Source: Pseudomonadota bacterium | GTDB taxonomy: Bacteria; Pseudomonadota; Gammaproteobacteria; Pseudomonadales; Azotimanducaceae | Assembly: GCA_027622495.1 (NCBI GenBank) | Contig: JAQBYL010000140.1 | Span: 1-9,679, forward strand | Direction: 5' to 3' | Length of the DNA stretch: 9,679 bases | Part shown: positions 1 to 6,966 of the stretch, one piece after another | Layout of the letters: every line of letters begins with the position of its first letter | How positions within the stretch are numbered: position 1 is the stretch's first letter | Position numbers and translations under genes: made by a program | Notes under the pieces: generated by a model | Databases searched by the model: none | Told to the model about the DNA's origin: nothing | The model's input: only the letters and a program-made list of their open reading frames with translations

Positions 1-66
1 ATTGTGCTGGTTATCCTGCTGCCGGTGTTAGGTGTGGTGCTGTGGTTGTTCTTCGGACCAAGCTGA
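1..66 (+). CDS. C-terminal end of a small membrane protein (partial, PLDc_N-like tail)
   Basis: Only the last 21 codons and a TGA stop are in the window. The visible peptide is almost entirely hydrophobic (it contains VILLPVLGVVLW and ends FFGPS), so it is a transmembrane helix at the extreme C-terminus of a protein. The pattern of leucines and isoleucines, then P-x-L-G, then a few hydrophobics and F-G, resembles the second helix of small PLDc_N-type (phospholipase D nuclease N-terminal) membrane proteins. That family call is made from memory on a very short fragment and is weak. That this is the end of a plus-strand coding region is more secure, because the frame is open from base 1 and a terminator-like hairpin follows the stop by 12 bases. 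Confidence 0.5.
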   Translation: MVLVILLPVLGVVLWLFFGPS

Positions 67-78
67 GCCACGCAAACC

Positions 79-97
79 GCCGGCTAGGTCAGCTGGC
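79..97 (+). terminator. Terminator-like hairpin after the partial membrane gene
   Basis: GCCGGCT (79-85) pairs with AGCTGGC (91-97) around a 5-base loop, giving a 7-bp stem with one G-U wobble. It starts 12 bases after the stop codon at 66. Only TT follows the stem rather than a long T-run, so an intrinsic terminator is possible but weak. Confidence 0.3.
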
Positions 98-176
98 TTC
101 CCTGCGCACCTATCCTACCCTAGCCAGCACAACCACTGTGTGCCACGATTAAGTACGTTCAAAGCGGGGATACACC

Positions 177-1454
177 ATGGGTCAGCTCAAAGACATCACC
201 AATCAGGTCACGACAGATACACAGACGAACTCGTCGGCCTACGTGCCGCCCCTGCAACTAACCCACGGACAACCCCCACCGATCGCTGCAAATGGTGGAT
301 TATCCTACATGTCCTTCGATCAGAACGGAGATGCAGGAACAACTGCTGCAACGCAAGCGGCTCTAGCTCAGATTGCCTCTGGCGAAGGACAGGCGGTGAT
401 CGACATGATCGAAAACGCACCGCCCGGGCCCATCCAGACCAGGTGGGGCATCGGATTCCGCCGCTATGCCGAATGCCTGGAATATATTCAGGCGAACAAA
501 ATCAGCGCACCACAAGGCGGCCTTGCGCTACCGCTGCGGTATACGGTCTACGAACAGCCGTCTTACTCCGTCGTTTCATCCAACGCACTGTGGCATGACC
601 CGCAGCGCAAGACCGAGGCCATGGCCCTGCGCAAGGACGAACGCGACAACGTGCGTCGATGTCTGTACTTCCCGCAGGTGTTGCGGGATGCACGACGGAT
701 CGAGGAGTACTACCCGGGCCTCAAGCCCACCAGCCCCGAGTGCATGGACAAGCTGGGCGTTGCGCTCGCCCACTGCGAGTCCAGATGCCAGAACTTCTAC
801 GATTCAGCAGAGGTGGAGCGGGTGTTCTACCCCGAAATCGAGAAGCTCCTGCTGGAGTTTTTTCCGGATGCGACCGATGCACTCGTTTATAACCATGACG
901 TGTTTGACAAGGAATACGACGGCGACCGCACCGAAGACCAGGACAACAAGAACCCCGGTGTCAACGCCAACTACGCCAACCTGGTGCACAACGATCTTAA
1001 CGACAACAGCGGTCGCGTGCGGTGCCGCGAACTGCTCACCAGGAATCTGCGCAACTTCGGACGCGAGCAGCACTACACCCCTGAACAGGCCGACGCGAAA
1101 ATGTCGCGGCGGTTCATGTCGATCAACCTCGCCAAACCGATTCAGACAGTTCACCAGAACCCATTCGTGCTCTGTGCATGGCCGTCTTTTGCCGACCAAC
1201 CCTACATCACCAACTACCGCGTCTATGATGACCGGGTTGGCGAGACCACCCGTTTCACCTACCGCCCCGAACACGAGTGGTACTGGTTTCCCCAGCAGCA
1301 ACCCACTGAAGTCTCGATGCTCAAATGCTACGACTCGATCACCGACGGATCTGTTTCGCGTTGGTCGTTTCATACTGCCAGCATCGACCCGAGTGCGCCC
1401 GAAGACGCGCCGTGTCGTAAAAACGTCGTGGTACGGTCCTACGTCTTTTTCTAA
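177..1454 (+). CDS. CmcJ/AsaB-like (Fe(II)/2-oxoglutarate-type) oxidoreductase, long form
   Basis: This 425-residue soluble protein carries the C-terminal signature of the CmcJ / GA4-desaturase-like / AsaB family. Members are putative non-heme iron oxygenases or desaturases acting on small molecules; CmcJ works with CmcI in cephamycin 7-alpha-methoxylation. The landmarks I see are an H-x-D at His271/Asp273 (LVHNDLND), a Ser-Ile-Asn-Leu-x-Lys-Pro-Ile segment, LCAWPS, HEWYWFPQQ, LKCYDS, and SFHTASIDP with His399. They are followed by Arg414 and Arg420 (CRKNVVVRSYVFF), where the family has its R-x-S-I-E-x-R ending. His271, Asp273 and His399 would be the iron facial triad and one of the arginines the 2-oxoglutarate contact. 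From memory, members are usually about 270-330 residues, so there is roughly 100 extra N-terminal residues. The first 70 are Gln/Thr/Pro/Ala-rich and look disordered. The ATG at 177 has GGGGA at 166-170, six bases upstream. The substrate is unknown. The gene stands alone and converges on the transferase downstream. Confidence 0.75.
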   Translation: MGQLKDITNQVTTDTQTNSSAYVPPLQLTHGQPPPIAANGGLSYMSFDQNGDAGTTAATQAALAQIASGEGQAVIDMIENAPPGPIQTRWGIGFRRYAECLEYIQANKISAPQGGLALPLRYTVYEQPSYSVVSSNALWHDPQRKTEAMALRKDERDNVRRCLYFPQVLRDARRIEEYYPGLKPTSPECMDKLGVALAHCESRCQNFYDSAEVERVFYPEIEKLLLEFFPDATDALVYNHDVFDKEYDGDRTEDQDNKNPGVNANYANLVHNDLNDNSGRVRCRELLTRNLRNFGREQHYTPEQADAKMSRRFMSINLAKPIQTVHQNPFVLCAWPSFADQPYITNYRVYDDRVGETTRFTYRPEHEWYWFPQQQPTEVSMLKCYDSITDGSVSRWSFHTASIDPSAPEDAPCRKNVVVRSYVFF

Positions 1455-1481
1455 CTCCGGCCGTATGGAAAGCCATCACCT

Positions 1482-1550
1482 ACGCTCACTACGCGTGCAG
1501 GCAGCGTTTATCCGATGGAACAGGCAGCCGAGGCGCACGAACTGGATTGA
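1482..1550 (+). pseudogene. Possible remnant of a medium-chain dehydrogenase/quinone oxidoreductase C-terminus
   Basis: The gap between the two convergent genes contains a short open stretch on the plus strand reading SVYPMEQAAEAHELD and then TGA (1503-1550). This closely resembles the near-C-terminal motif of zinc-type alcohol dehydrogenases and NADPH:quinone reductases (Y-P-L-x-x-A-x-x-A-H-x-L), which in intact proteins is followed by about 15 residues ending in G-K-I-V-L. Here a stop follows at once, no dinucleotide-binding fold lies upstream, and the CmcJ-like gene occupies that space. I read it as a decayed fragment of a deleted gene. The match is only about 12 residues, so chance is possible. 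Confidence 0.3.
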
Positions 1551-1560
1551 CTGACCCGTC

Positions 1561-2178
1561 TCAAACAGACTGCAGGCCCGGCCGCTCATGAACCCGTGCG
1601 AGCCATGCTGCCAGCGCAGTAAGATCGTCAGCAGGTTTCAGACCGACCATTGCAGATGCAAAATCGATGCAGCACACCCCAGAGATATCGGCGATGGTGA
1701 AGCGATCTCCAGCGATGTAGTCGCGCTGCGCGAGTTCAGTATTCAAACGCTGATAATAGGCTTTGACTAACCCGTCACTGCGTTGTTTCGCTGCCTCGAT
1801 CGGATCAACCAGCCCCATCTTGGCAACGATGGGACCATTGACCCAGGATATTCCAACCTGGGCGAACAGCTCCAGCTCGATAAAACGATGCTGCATTTCG
1901 ATCTGCGCGGTCTCAAACGCATCGCGACCAAACAGATTCGGTTCGGGGACCAGCGATTCCAGATAGCGGGAGATGGCGATGGATTCGGCAATGCACCGAC
2001 CGTCGTCAAGCTCAAGGACCGGAATTTTACCGCTCGGACTTTTCTGCAGAAAGTCAGGATCTTTGTGTTCCCGACCAGCCAGATTAACGTTGACCAACTC
2101 CAGGACTATGTCTTTTTCCGCAGCGAAGATCTTGACCCGACGTGGATTCGGCGCGCCTGGGAAGTCGTACAGTTTCAT
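1561..2178 (-). CDS. Glutathione S-transferase family protein
   Basis: A 205-residue cytosolic protein of full GST length. Residues 1-77 form the thioredoxin-like domain: MKLYDF at the first strand, PNPRRV at the start of helix 1, the cis-proline in KIPVLE (Pro53), and the glutathione gamma-glutamyl contact Glu65-Ser66 in AESIAISRYLE. Residues 88-200 are the all-alpha domain, with the N-capping box T-I-A-D (161-164) in DRFTIADIS. Such enzymes conjugate glutathione to electrophiles or reduce organic peroxides. The class-defining Ser/Cys/Tyr at the start of helix 1 is not obvious, because Ala9 and Pro10 sit there; related proteobacterial GSTs I recall share an APNPRR version. The start ATG (2176-2178) has GAGG on the minus strand about eight bases upstream. 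The gene is divergent from the membrane hydroxylase and convergent with the CmcJ-like gene. The substrate cannot be told from sequence. Confidence 0.92.
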   Translation of the reverse strand: MKLYDFPGAPNPRRVKIFAAEKDIVLELVNVNLAGREHKDPDFLQKSPSGKIPVLELDDGRCIAESIAISRYLESLVPEPNLFGRDAFETAQIEMQHRFIELELFAQVGISWVNGPIVAKMGLVDPIEAAKQRSDGLVKAYYQRLNTELAQRDYIAGDRFTIADISGVCCIDFASAMVGLKPADDLTALAAWLARVHERPGLQSV

Positions 2179-2233
2179 GCCCTGCCTCGCGAGTTGTGTG
2201 TGCGTAAGCGCACCAAGATAACCGTATAAAACA

Positions 2234-2264
2234 CTTTTAGCAGGTTAAAGATTAAGCCAGTCAA
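2234..2264 (-). promoter_or_regulatory. Weak sigma70-like promoter candidate for the GST gene
   Basis: On the minus strand TTGACT (plus 2259-2264) matches the -35 consensus at five of six positions. TAAAAG (plus 2234-2239) follows after 19 bases as a poor -10. The spacing is long and the -10 weak. It lies in the 117-base divergent gap, the expected place for promoters of both flanking genes. I found no convincing promoter on the plus strand of this gap. Confidence 0.2.
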
Positions 2265-2295
2265 AGATCAGGATGTCTGCTACGCTTCCACGACT

Positions 2296-3102
2296 ATGGG
2301 TCTCGTTGAACTGCTGCTCACGGCGGAAACCGGTGTCAGACTCAGCGTCTTCGCGGTGGTGCTTGCCTGCATGATCATCTGGGAGCGCCTGAAACCCCAT
2401 CGTCCCACTCTGCTTTCCCGCTCCCGTCGCTGGTTTTCTGCCCTCAGCCTTGCGGTCATCAATTCGGTTCTCGTCCGCCTGGCCGCCCCTCTTTTAGGCA
2501 CAGGTGTGGCCGTCCGTGCCGCGAGCCAGCAGACCGGGCTGCTGAATCAGATCGATCTTCCGTTCGCTGCTGAGATTCTAATCGCAATGCTGATTCTGGA
2601 TCTGGTGGTCTACTGGCAGCATCGGCTGTTTCACCTTGTGCCGCTGTTGTGGCGGTTTCATCGCGTGCACCACGCCGACCCCGACGTCGACACAACCACC
2701 GGCCTGCGGTTTCATCCTGTGGAAGCGCTGATCAGCATGGTCGTGAAGCTCGCTACCGTGTATCTGCTCGGGGCGGACGTTACCGCCGTGATCCTGTTCG
2801 AAGTGCTGTTGAATGCAAGTTCTCTGTTCAACCATGCAAATATCCGGCTGCCGTTCGATTACTTTTTTCGCTGGCTGATCGTTACCCCCGGCATGCATCG
2901 AGTCCATCACAGCATTATTCCACATGAACACAACCGCAACTTCGGCTTCAGCTTTCCCTGGTGGGATCGACTGTTTGGCTCGTACCTGGCCCGTGGTTCA
3001 ACAGAATCTGACCTGGGCCTGACGGTCTTCAGGGAGGAGGAACATCAGCAGTTGTTCGAATTGCTGAAACAGCCGTTCATCTCCAGCAAACCGGCGCACT
3101 GA
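2296..3102 (+). CDS. Sterol desaturase / fatty acid hydroxylase superfamily membrane protein
   Basis: A 268-residue integral membrane enzyme with the eight-histidine di-iron signature of the FA_hydroxylase family (sterol desaturases, C-4 methyl oxidases, carotene hydroxylases, alkylglycerol monooxygenase). The clusters are His109-x3-His113 (HRLFH), His122-x2-His125-His126 (HRVHH), Asn179-His180, and His201-x2-His204-His205 (HRVHH), followed by His210 and His212. The P-W-W-D-R-L-F-G-S motif at 221-229 is typical of the family. Hydrophobic segments fall near 14-29, 49-67, 90-106 and 145-172. It would use O2 to hydroxylate or desaturate a lipid at the inner membrane; the substrate is not predictable. 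The ATG at 2296 has no clear ribosome-binding site, but the protein length is normal and no better start is visible in frame upstream. It is 156 bases ahead of the ABC genes, so probably a separate transcript. Confidence 0.9.
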   Translation: MGLVELLLTAETGVRLSVFAVVLACMIIWERLKPHRPTLLSRSRRWFSALSLAVINSVLVRLAAPLLGTGVAVRAASQQTGLLNQIDLPFAAEILIAMLILDLVVYWQHRLFHLVPLLWRFHRVHHADPDVDTTTGLRFHPVEALISMVVKLATVYLLGADVTAVILFEVLLNASSLFNHANIRLPFDYFFRWLIVTPGMHRVHHSIIPHEHNRNFGFSFPWWDRLFGSYLARGSTESDLGLTVFREEEHQQLFELLKQPFISSKPAH

Positions 3103-3123
3103 GATCCGCCTTACGAGATCGGG

Positions 3124-3154
3124 TTATCACCCGCAGCAATGATGGGTGTATACT
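3124..3154 (+). promoter_or_regulatory. Weak promoter candidate upstream of the ABC transporter operon
   Basis: TATACT at 3149-3154 is a good -10 match (five of six). The best -35 is TTATCA at 3124-3129 (four of six), with a long 19-base spacer. This is the only 156-base gap on the plus strand between the hydroxylase and the four-gene operon, so a promoter is expected here, but the match itself is modest. Confidence 0.22.
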
Positions 3155-3247
3155 TTTCGTCTGCCTGAGATCATCTGTTTGTGCTGTTTTGTTATACAGC
3201 CAGTCGACGCCAGGCATCCCCATCCGGACATCTGCTTTAACGCTTTT

Positions 3248-3251
3248 AGGA
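3248..3251 (+). promoter_or_regulatory. Ribosome-binding site of the first ABC subunit
   Basis: AGGA sits seven bases before the ATG at 3259, supporting that start and a 597-residue product with a normal short cytoplasmic N-terminus ahead of the first membrane helix. Confidence 0.6.
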
Positions 3252-3258
3252 CGCTTTC

Positions 3259-5052
3259 ATGGGCAGTCTTCTGCGGCTTTCGATTTATCTGAAGCGCTAC
3301 GCATGGTCGTTCTGGCTTGCCGTTGCCGGCATGCTGATCTCGCGCATCTTCGAAGGCTTCATCCCGCTGTTCGTCAAGAATGGCATCGACAACATTGCCG
3401 CGGGCCAGACCGCTCTGACCAGCGGAAGCATCGACTATCAGAGCGCACTCAACACCCTGGCCGCCCCAGCCATTTCCATTGTGATCTGCGTGCTGATTCA
3501 GATGGGCACCACCATCGCTTACCGGATTGCCATGCGTAGAATCGGCGTGATCGCGTCTTACGATCTGCGCAATCGCCTGTACCAGCATCTGCAGCTTCAG
3601 GGGCCGATATTTTTTTCGCGTCACAGCATTGGCGATCTGATGGCTCGCGCCATCAACGACATCAACCTGTGCCGCGAGATCCTTGCCGGCGCGATCCGCA
3701 TGACCCTGATCCTGGCCATGACCGCCCTGGTGGGGCTGACTTTCATGTTTACCCTGTCGGTTAATCTGACGCTGGCGATTCTGCTGCCCATGCCGCTGAT
3801 CGGCGCGGTGGCGTGGTATTTCTCTAAAAAAATCTACGCCGCCAGCTATCTGGTGCAGGAGGGCTTCTCCACGCTGTCGACGTTTGTGCAGGAAAACCTC
3901 AACGGTATCCGGACCGTGCAGTCCATGGCTCAGGAAGAACGCGAAATCGAGCGCTTTGACCAGGTCAACCAGGAGTTTGCCGACCGCAATCTTGACCTCT
4001 TTAACATGACCTCGTTTCTGTCTGCAATCATGCCCATTCTGGCGGCGAGCGGAACGCTCATCATCATCGGCTATGGCAGCGTTCTGCTCGAACGGGGCGA
4101 GATCACGGTGGGAACATTCGCTGCATTCTTCTCTTACCTGGCCCTGGTGCTATGGCCGGTTCGCGAAGCCGGATCGCTTGTTACCCAGTGGCAACGGGGC
4201 GCATCCGGCACCGCCCGTCTATTCGAGATTCTCGATTACGAGCCGGAAATCCAAGACCAGCCTTCACTCGATTTCCCCGAGCCTTCAGGTCGAATCCAGG
4301 TTCAGAATCTGACCTATCGCTATGAAGATAAAGAGAAATATGCTCTTGAAGATGTGAGCTTCGAGGTCTCGCCCGGGGAGACCATCGCTCTGCTTGGCCG
4401 GGTCGGCTCCGGTAAGTCCACGCTGTTGCGGTTGTTCGTCCGGCTGCTGGAACCCACCAGCGGGCAGATCTATCTGGACGGGCACCCGATCAACGGCTTT
4501 CCGCTGGCGCGCCTGCGCGAGCGCGTCTGCATGGTGCTGCAGGACCCGTTCCTGTTCGCCGACAGCCTGAGCGACAACATCGCCTACGACGATCCGAATC
4601 GAGATCATCAGGAGATCCTCGAAATCGCCCACGCCGCTGCGCTGGAAGAAACCATCGAGGGTTTCCCTGAAGGGCTGAACACAGTTCTGGGTGAACGCGG
4701 TGTCACGCTTTCCGGTGGTCAGAAACAGCGCGCCGCGCTGGCGCGAGGGTTGATCAGACGCAGCCCCATCCTGATTCTGGATGATTGTTTTTCGGCCGTT
4801 GATACCGAAACGGAAGAAAAAATTCTCTCGGGTCTGAAGAAGGTACGCAGCCAGGCAACCACGCTGCTGGTTTCGCACCGGGTCTCCACCGCGCGCCATG
4901 CTGACCGCATCATCGTGCTCGAAGAAGGTCGCATCATCGAGATGGGCTCACACACCGACCTGCTCGCTGCAGGCGGTTTCTATGCAAACCTCGAAGCCTC
5001 CCAGCGCAACCGGCTGGATCTGGTCTCGCGTCTCGACGAGGCTGCATCCTGA
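3259..5052 (+). CDS. ABC exporter half-transporter, degenerate-site subunit (MdlA/LmrC-like)
   Basis: A 597-residue fused membrane-ATPase subunit of a type IV (ABCB-like) exporter. Six membrane helices lie near 15-38, 70-92, 145-165, 168-188, 254-277 and 285-302. The nucleotide-binding domain follows from about 345: Walker A GRVGSGKST (380-388, Lys386), Q-loop Gln428, signature LSGGQ (484-488), Walker B ILILD ending at Asp508, and switch His540. The residue after Walker B, normally the catalytic Glu, is Asp509 (LDDCFSAVD). The same DD is found in E. coli MdlA and in TM287-type subunits of heterodimeric exporters, so this half very probably pairs with the next gene and contributes the non-hydrolytic ATP site. 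The signature here is intact and would complete the partner's active site. The stop overlaps the partner's ATG by one base (TGATG), implying translational coupling. The protein lies in the inner membrane; lipids or drugs are the usual cargo of this family, and the real one is unknown. Confidence 0.93.
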   Translation: MGSLLRLSIYLKRYAWSFWLAVAGMLISRIFEGFIPLFVKNGIDNIAAGQTALTSGSIDYQSALNTLAAPAISIVICVLIQMGTTIAYRIAMRRIGVIASYDLRNRLYQHLQLQGPIFFSRHSIGDLMARAINDINLCREILAGAIRMTLILAMTALVGLTFMFTLSVNLTLAILLPMPLIGAVAWYFSKKIYAASYLVQEGFSTLSTFVQENLNGIRTVQSMAQEEREIERFDQVNQEFADRNLDLFNMTSFLSAIMPILAASGTLIIIGYGSVLLERGEITVGTFAAFFSYLALVLWPVREAGSLVTQWQRGASGTARLFEILDYEPEIQDQPSLDFPEPSGRIQVQNLTYRYEDKEKYALEDVSFEVSPGETIALLGRVGSGKSTLLRLFVRLLEPTSGQIYLDGHPINGFPLARLRERVCMVLQDPFLFADSLSDNIAYDDPNRDHQEILEIAHAAALEETIEGFPEGLNTVLGERGVTLSGGQKQRAALARGLIRRSPILILDDCFSAVDTETEEKILSGLKKVRSQATTLLVSHRVSTARHADRIIVLEEGRIIEMGSHTDLLAAGGFYANLEASQRNRLDLVSRLDEAAS

Positions 5053-6929
5053 TGGCGGTGGTGCGTAAACTCGATCACTCGATCTTCGATGCCCACATCG
5101 AAGGTCAGGCGATGAACGTTGAATACCTGAAGCGGATTTTCGCCTGGGTTGCGCCTCACAAAGCAATCGCATCGCTGAGCATTGGCCTGGTTCTGGTTGC
5201 CTCTACCCTGGCCATCCTGCTGCCGGTTGTGATCACACGGGTGGTCATTGACGGCGTGATCCTCAATCAGCCCGACGCGCTGCTGCCTGACTTCGGGACT
5301 AACGAGTTAACTGCGTGGATCGCCGGCGTTACCGGCTGGTCGGCCCTCGTGAGTGCATGTGTCATTTACGCGGTGTTTACGCTGTTCTGTCACATCTTTT
5401 ACCACGCCCACCGCGTCACCTTTGCCCGCACCGTTCTGTGCGCACTGCGCGACATGCGGCACGATCTGTTTGCCCACATGGAGCACCGGCCGGCATCGTT
5501 CTACGATCGCGTTGCGGTGGGCCGCGTGATGACGCGGATCACCAACGACGTGCAGGCCATGTTCGAACTGCTCATGGGGATGGGCATGTTGATCGGCGAG
5601 TTTGTGCCGTTCTTCCTCGGTCTTGCCATCATGCTGGCGATCGACGTTGAGCTCACGTTGTATCTTATGATCGCCATCCCGGTATTCGGCCTGATCACCT
5701 ACTTCTTCCGCCAGGCCACCCGACGCGTGTACCGGCTGATCCGGAACACCGTGTCCAGACTCAACCAGAACCTGCAGGAAAACCTCGCCGGCATGCAGGT
5801 GGTGCAGTTGTCTAACCGCGAAAAGCGCAACCTGCAGACCTACCGCGAGATCAACAGCGACAACCTGAAACACGAGCAACAGGCGATTGCGCTGGAATCG
5901 AGCTACGGCGCGTTCATGGACAACATGGTCAACGTGGCACTGGCGGTGATCATCTGGATTGGCGGTGGATCGGCGCTGCAGGCTGAGATATCACTCGGCA
6001 GCGTGATTCTGTTCAGCCAGTTCGTCGACATGTTCATCCGGCCCATTCGTGTTCTGGGGCAGCAATACAACATTCTGTTCCGCGCCATGGCCAGTGCTGA
6101 ACGGATCTTTCAGGCGCTGGACTGGCATGAGCAGATCAAAGATCCCGAACACCCCATCCGCCTTCCCGCAAGGCTGAAAGGGGCGATCGAGTTCCGCCAT
6201 CTGACCTTCGGCTACGATCCCGGCGAGCCCGTGCTGCACGACGTTTCGTTCACCATCAACCCCGGCGAAAATCTCGCCGTGGTGGGCCCCACTGGCTCCG
6301 GTAAGAGCACCTTGATCCGCCTGCTCGGTCGGTTCTACAACTTTGATGATGGGACGATCTTTCTGGATGGGGTCGACATCAACCAGCTCACTGCAGCCGA
6401 TGTACGCAGCCGTATCGGTGTGGTGATGCAGGATTTTCATATCTTCTCTGGAACCATCCTGGACAACATCAGTCTCGGCAATCCAGCAATCTCCAGGGAA
6501 CAGGCAATCGAAGCAGCAAAATCGGTCAACGCCGACAGTTTTATAGAGGGGCTGCCTCAGGGTTACAACACCGTTCTTGTGGAACGCGGTCAGAACCTGT
6601 CGCAGGGTCAGAGGCAACTTCTGGCCTTCGCCCGGGTGCTTGCAGCTGATCCGGAAATTCTGATCCTCGATGAGGCAACCGCCAGCATCGACACTGAGAC
6701 CGAGCAGGTGATCCAGCAGGCATTGAAAACACTGCTCAAGGATCGAACCTCAATTCTGATCGCCCATCGTCTGCAGACCATCCAGGAGGCGGACCGCATC
6801 CTGGTGCTGAAGCACGGCCAGGTGAAAGAACTCGGTTCGCACGATCAACTGATGGCGTTGCGTGGTATCTACTACACGTTGAATCAGCTGCAGTTTCAGG
6901 AGGTGTCGCTCAAGGAAGACATCACGTGA
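5052..6929 (+). CDS. ABC exporter half-transporter, catalytic-site subunit (MdlB/LmrD-like)
   Basis: A 625-residue second half of the exporter. An amphipathic N-terminal stretch (about 1-37) precedes six helices near 38-62, 95-117, 172-196, 200-219, 288-305 and 312-330. In the ATPase domain: Walker A GPTGSGKST (412-420, Lys418), Q-loop Gln460, Walker B ILILD with Asp540 followed by the catalytic Glu541 (DEATASID), and switch His572. The signature is LSQGQ (516-520) rather than LSGGQ, as in MdlB-like proteins, which carry a variant at the same place. Its Walker motifs with Glu541 plus the partner's LSGGQ make one competent ATP site; its LSQGQ faces the partner's Asp509 site. The ATG at 5052 is chosen because it overlaps the previous stop and keeps the acidic N-terminal segment typical of this subfamily. 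An in-frame ATG at 5112, with AAGG upstream, is the alternative and would still leave all helices intact. Confidence 0.93.
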   Translation: MAVVRKLDHSIFDAHIEGQAMNVEYLKRIFAWVAPHKAIASLSIGLVLVASTLAILLPVVITRVVIDGVILNQPDALLPDFGTNELTAWIAGVTGWSALVSACVIYAVFTLFCHIFYHAHRVTFARTVLCALRDMRHDLFAHMEHRPASFYDRVAVGRVMTRITNDVQAMFELLMGMGMLIGEFVPFFLGLAIMLAIDVELTLYLMIAIPVFGLITYFFRQATRRVYRLIRNTVSRLNQNLQENLAGMQVVQLSNREKRNLQTYREINSDNLKHEQQAIALESSYGAFMDNMVNVALAVIIWIGGGSALQAEISLGSVILFSQFVDMFIRPIRVLGQQYNILFRAMASAERIFQALDWHEQIKDPEHPIRLPARLKGAIEFRHLTFGYDPGEPVLHDVSFTINPGENLAVVGPTGSGKSTLIRLLGRFYNFDDGTIFLDGVDINQLTAADVRSRIGVVMQDFHIFSGTILDNISLGNPAISREQAIEAAKSVNADSFIEGLPQGYNTVLVERGQNLSQGQRQLLAFARVLAADPEILILDEATASIDTETEQVIQQALKTLLKDRTSILIAHRLQTIQEADRILVLKHGQVKELGSHDQLMALRGIYYTLNQLQFQEVSLKEDIT

Positions 6930-6956
6930 TATACAGTCCTCATTGAAATCTGGGTC

Positions 6957-6961
6957 GGGAG
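6957..6961 (+). promoter_or_regulatory. Ribosome-binding site deciding the hydrolase start
   Basis: GGGAG ends five bases before the ATG at 6967. An in-frame TTG at 6943 would lie upstream of this site and has no ribosome-binding sequence of its own, so 6967 is the better start. Confidence 0.55.
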
Positions 6962-6966
6962 CAACG

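Noticed and set aside
804..1373. A 189-codon minus-strand open frame opposite the CmcJ-like gene
   Set aside because: It is antisense to a gene with convincing motifs; its Val/Gly-rich product shows no family signature.
466..1554. A 362-codon open frame on the plus strand overlapping most of the CmcJ-like gene
   Set aside because: Its product is dominated by Thr, Arg, Ser and Pro with no recognisable motif, as expected from the shifted frame of a GC-rich gene. The overlapping frame has clear family motifs.
2194..2230. TTGTGT and TATAAA in the divergent gap as a plus-strand promoter for the hydroxylase
   Set aside because: The spacer is 25 bases, too long for a sigma70 promoter.
3120..3133. 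Small hairpin CGGGT-TATC-ACCCG after the membrane hydroxylase
   Set aside because: The 5-bp stem has no T-run after it, so I do not call it a terminator; it also overlaps the possible -35 of the next operon.
4285..4899. A 204-codon minus-strand open frame opposite the first ABC ATPase domain
   Set aside because: It is fully antisense to the Walker and signature motifs of a clear ABC gene; no domain is seen.
5307..5879. A 190-codon His/Val-rich minus-strand open frame opposite the second ABC membrane domain
   Set aside because: The His/Val/Gln bias is the complement of the hydrophobic helices on the other strand, not a metal-binding protein.
5991..6617. A 208-codon minus-strand open frame opposite the second ABC ATPase domain
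   Set aside because: Antisense shadow of a conserved domain, without a start signal or motif.
6943..6966. Upstream in-frame TTG as the start of the epoxide-hydrolase-like gene
   Set aside because: It would place the good GGGAG ribosome-binding site inside the coding region and add eight residues not typical of the family.
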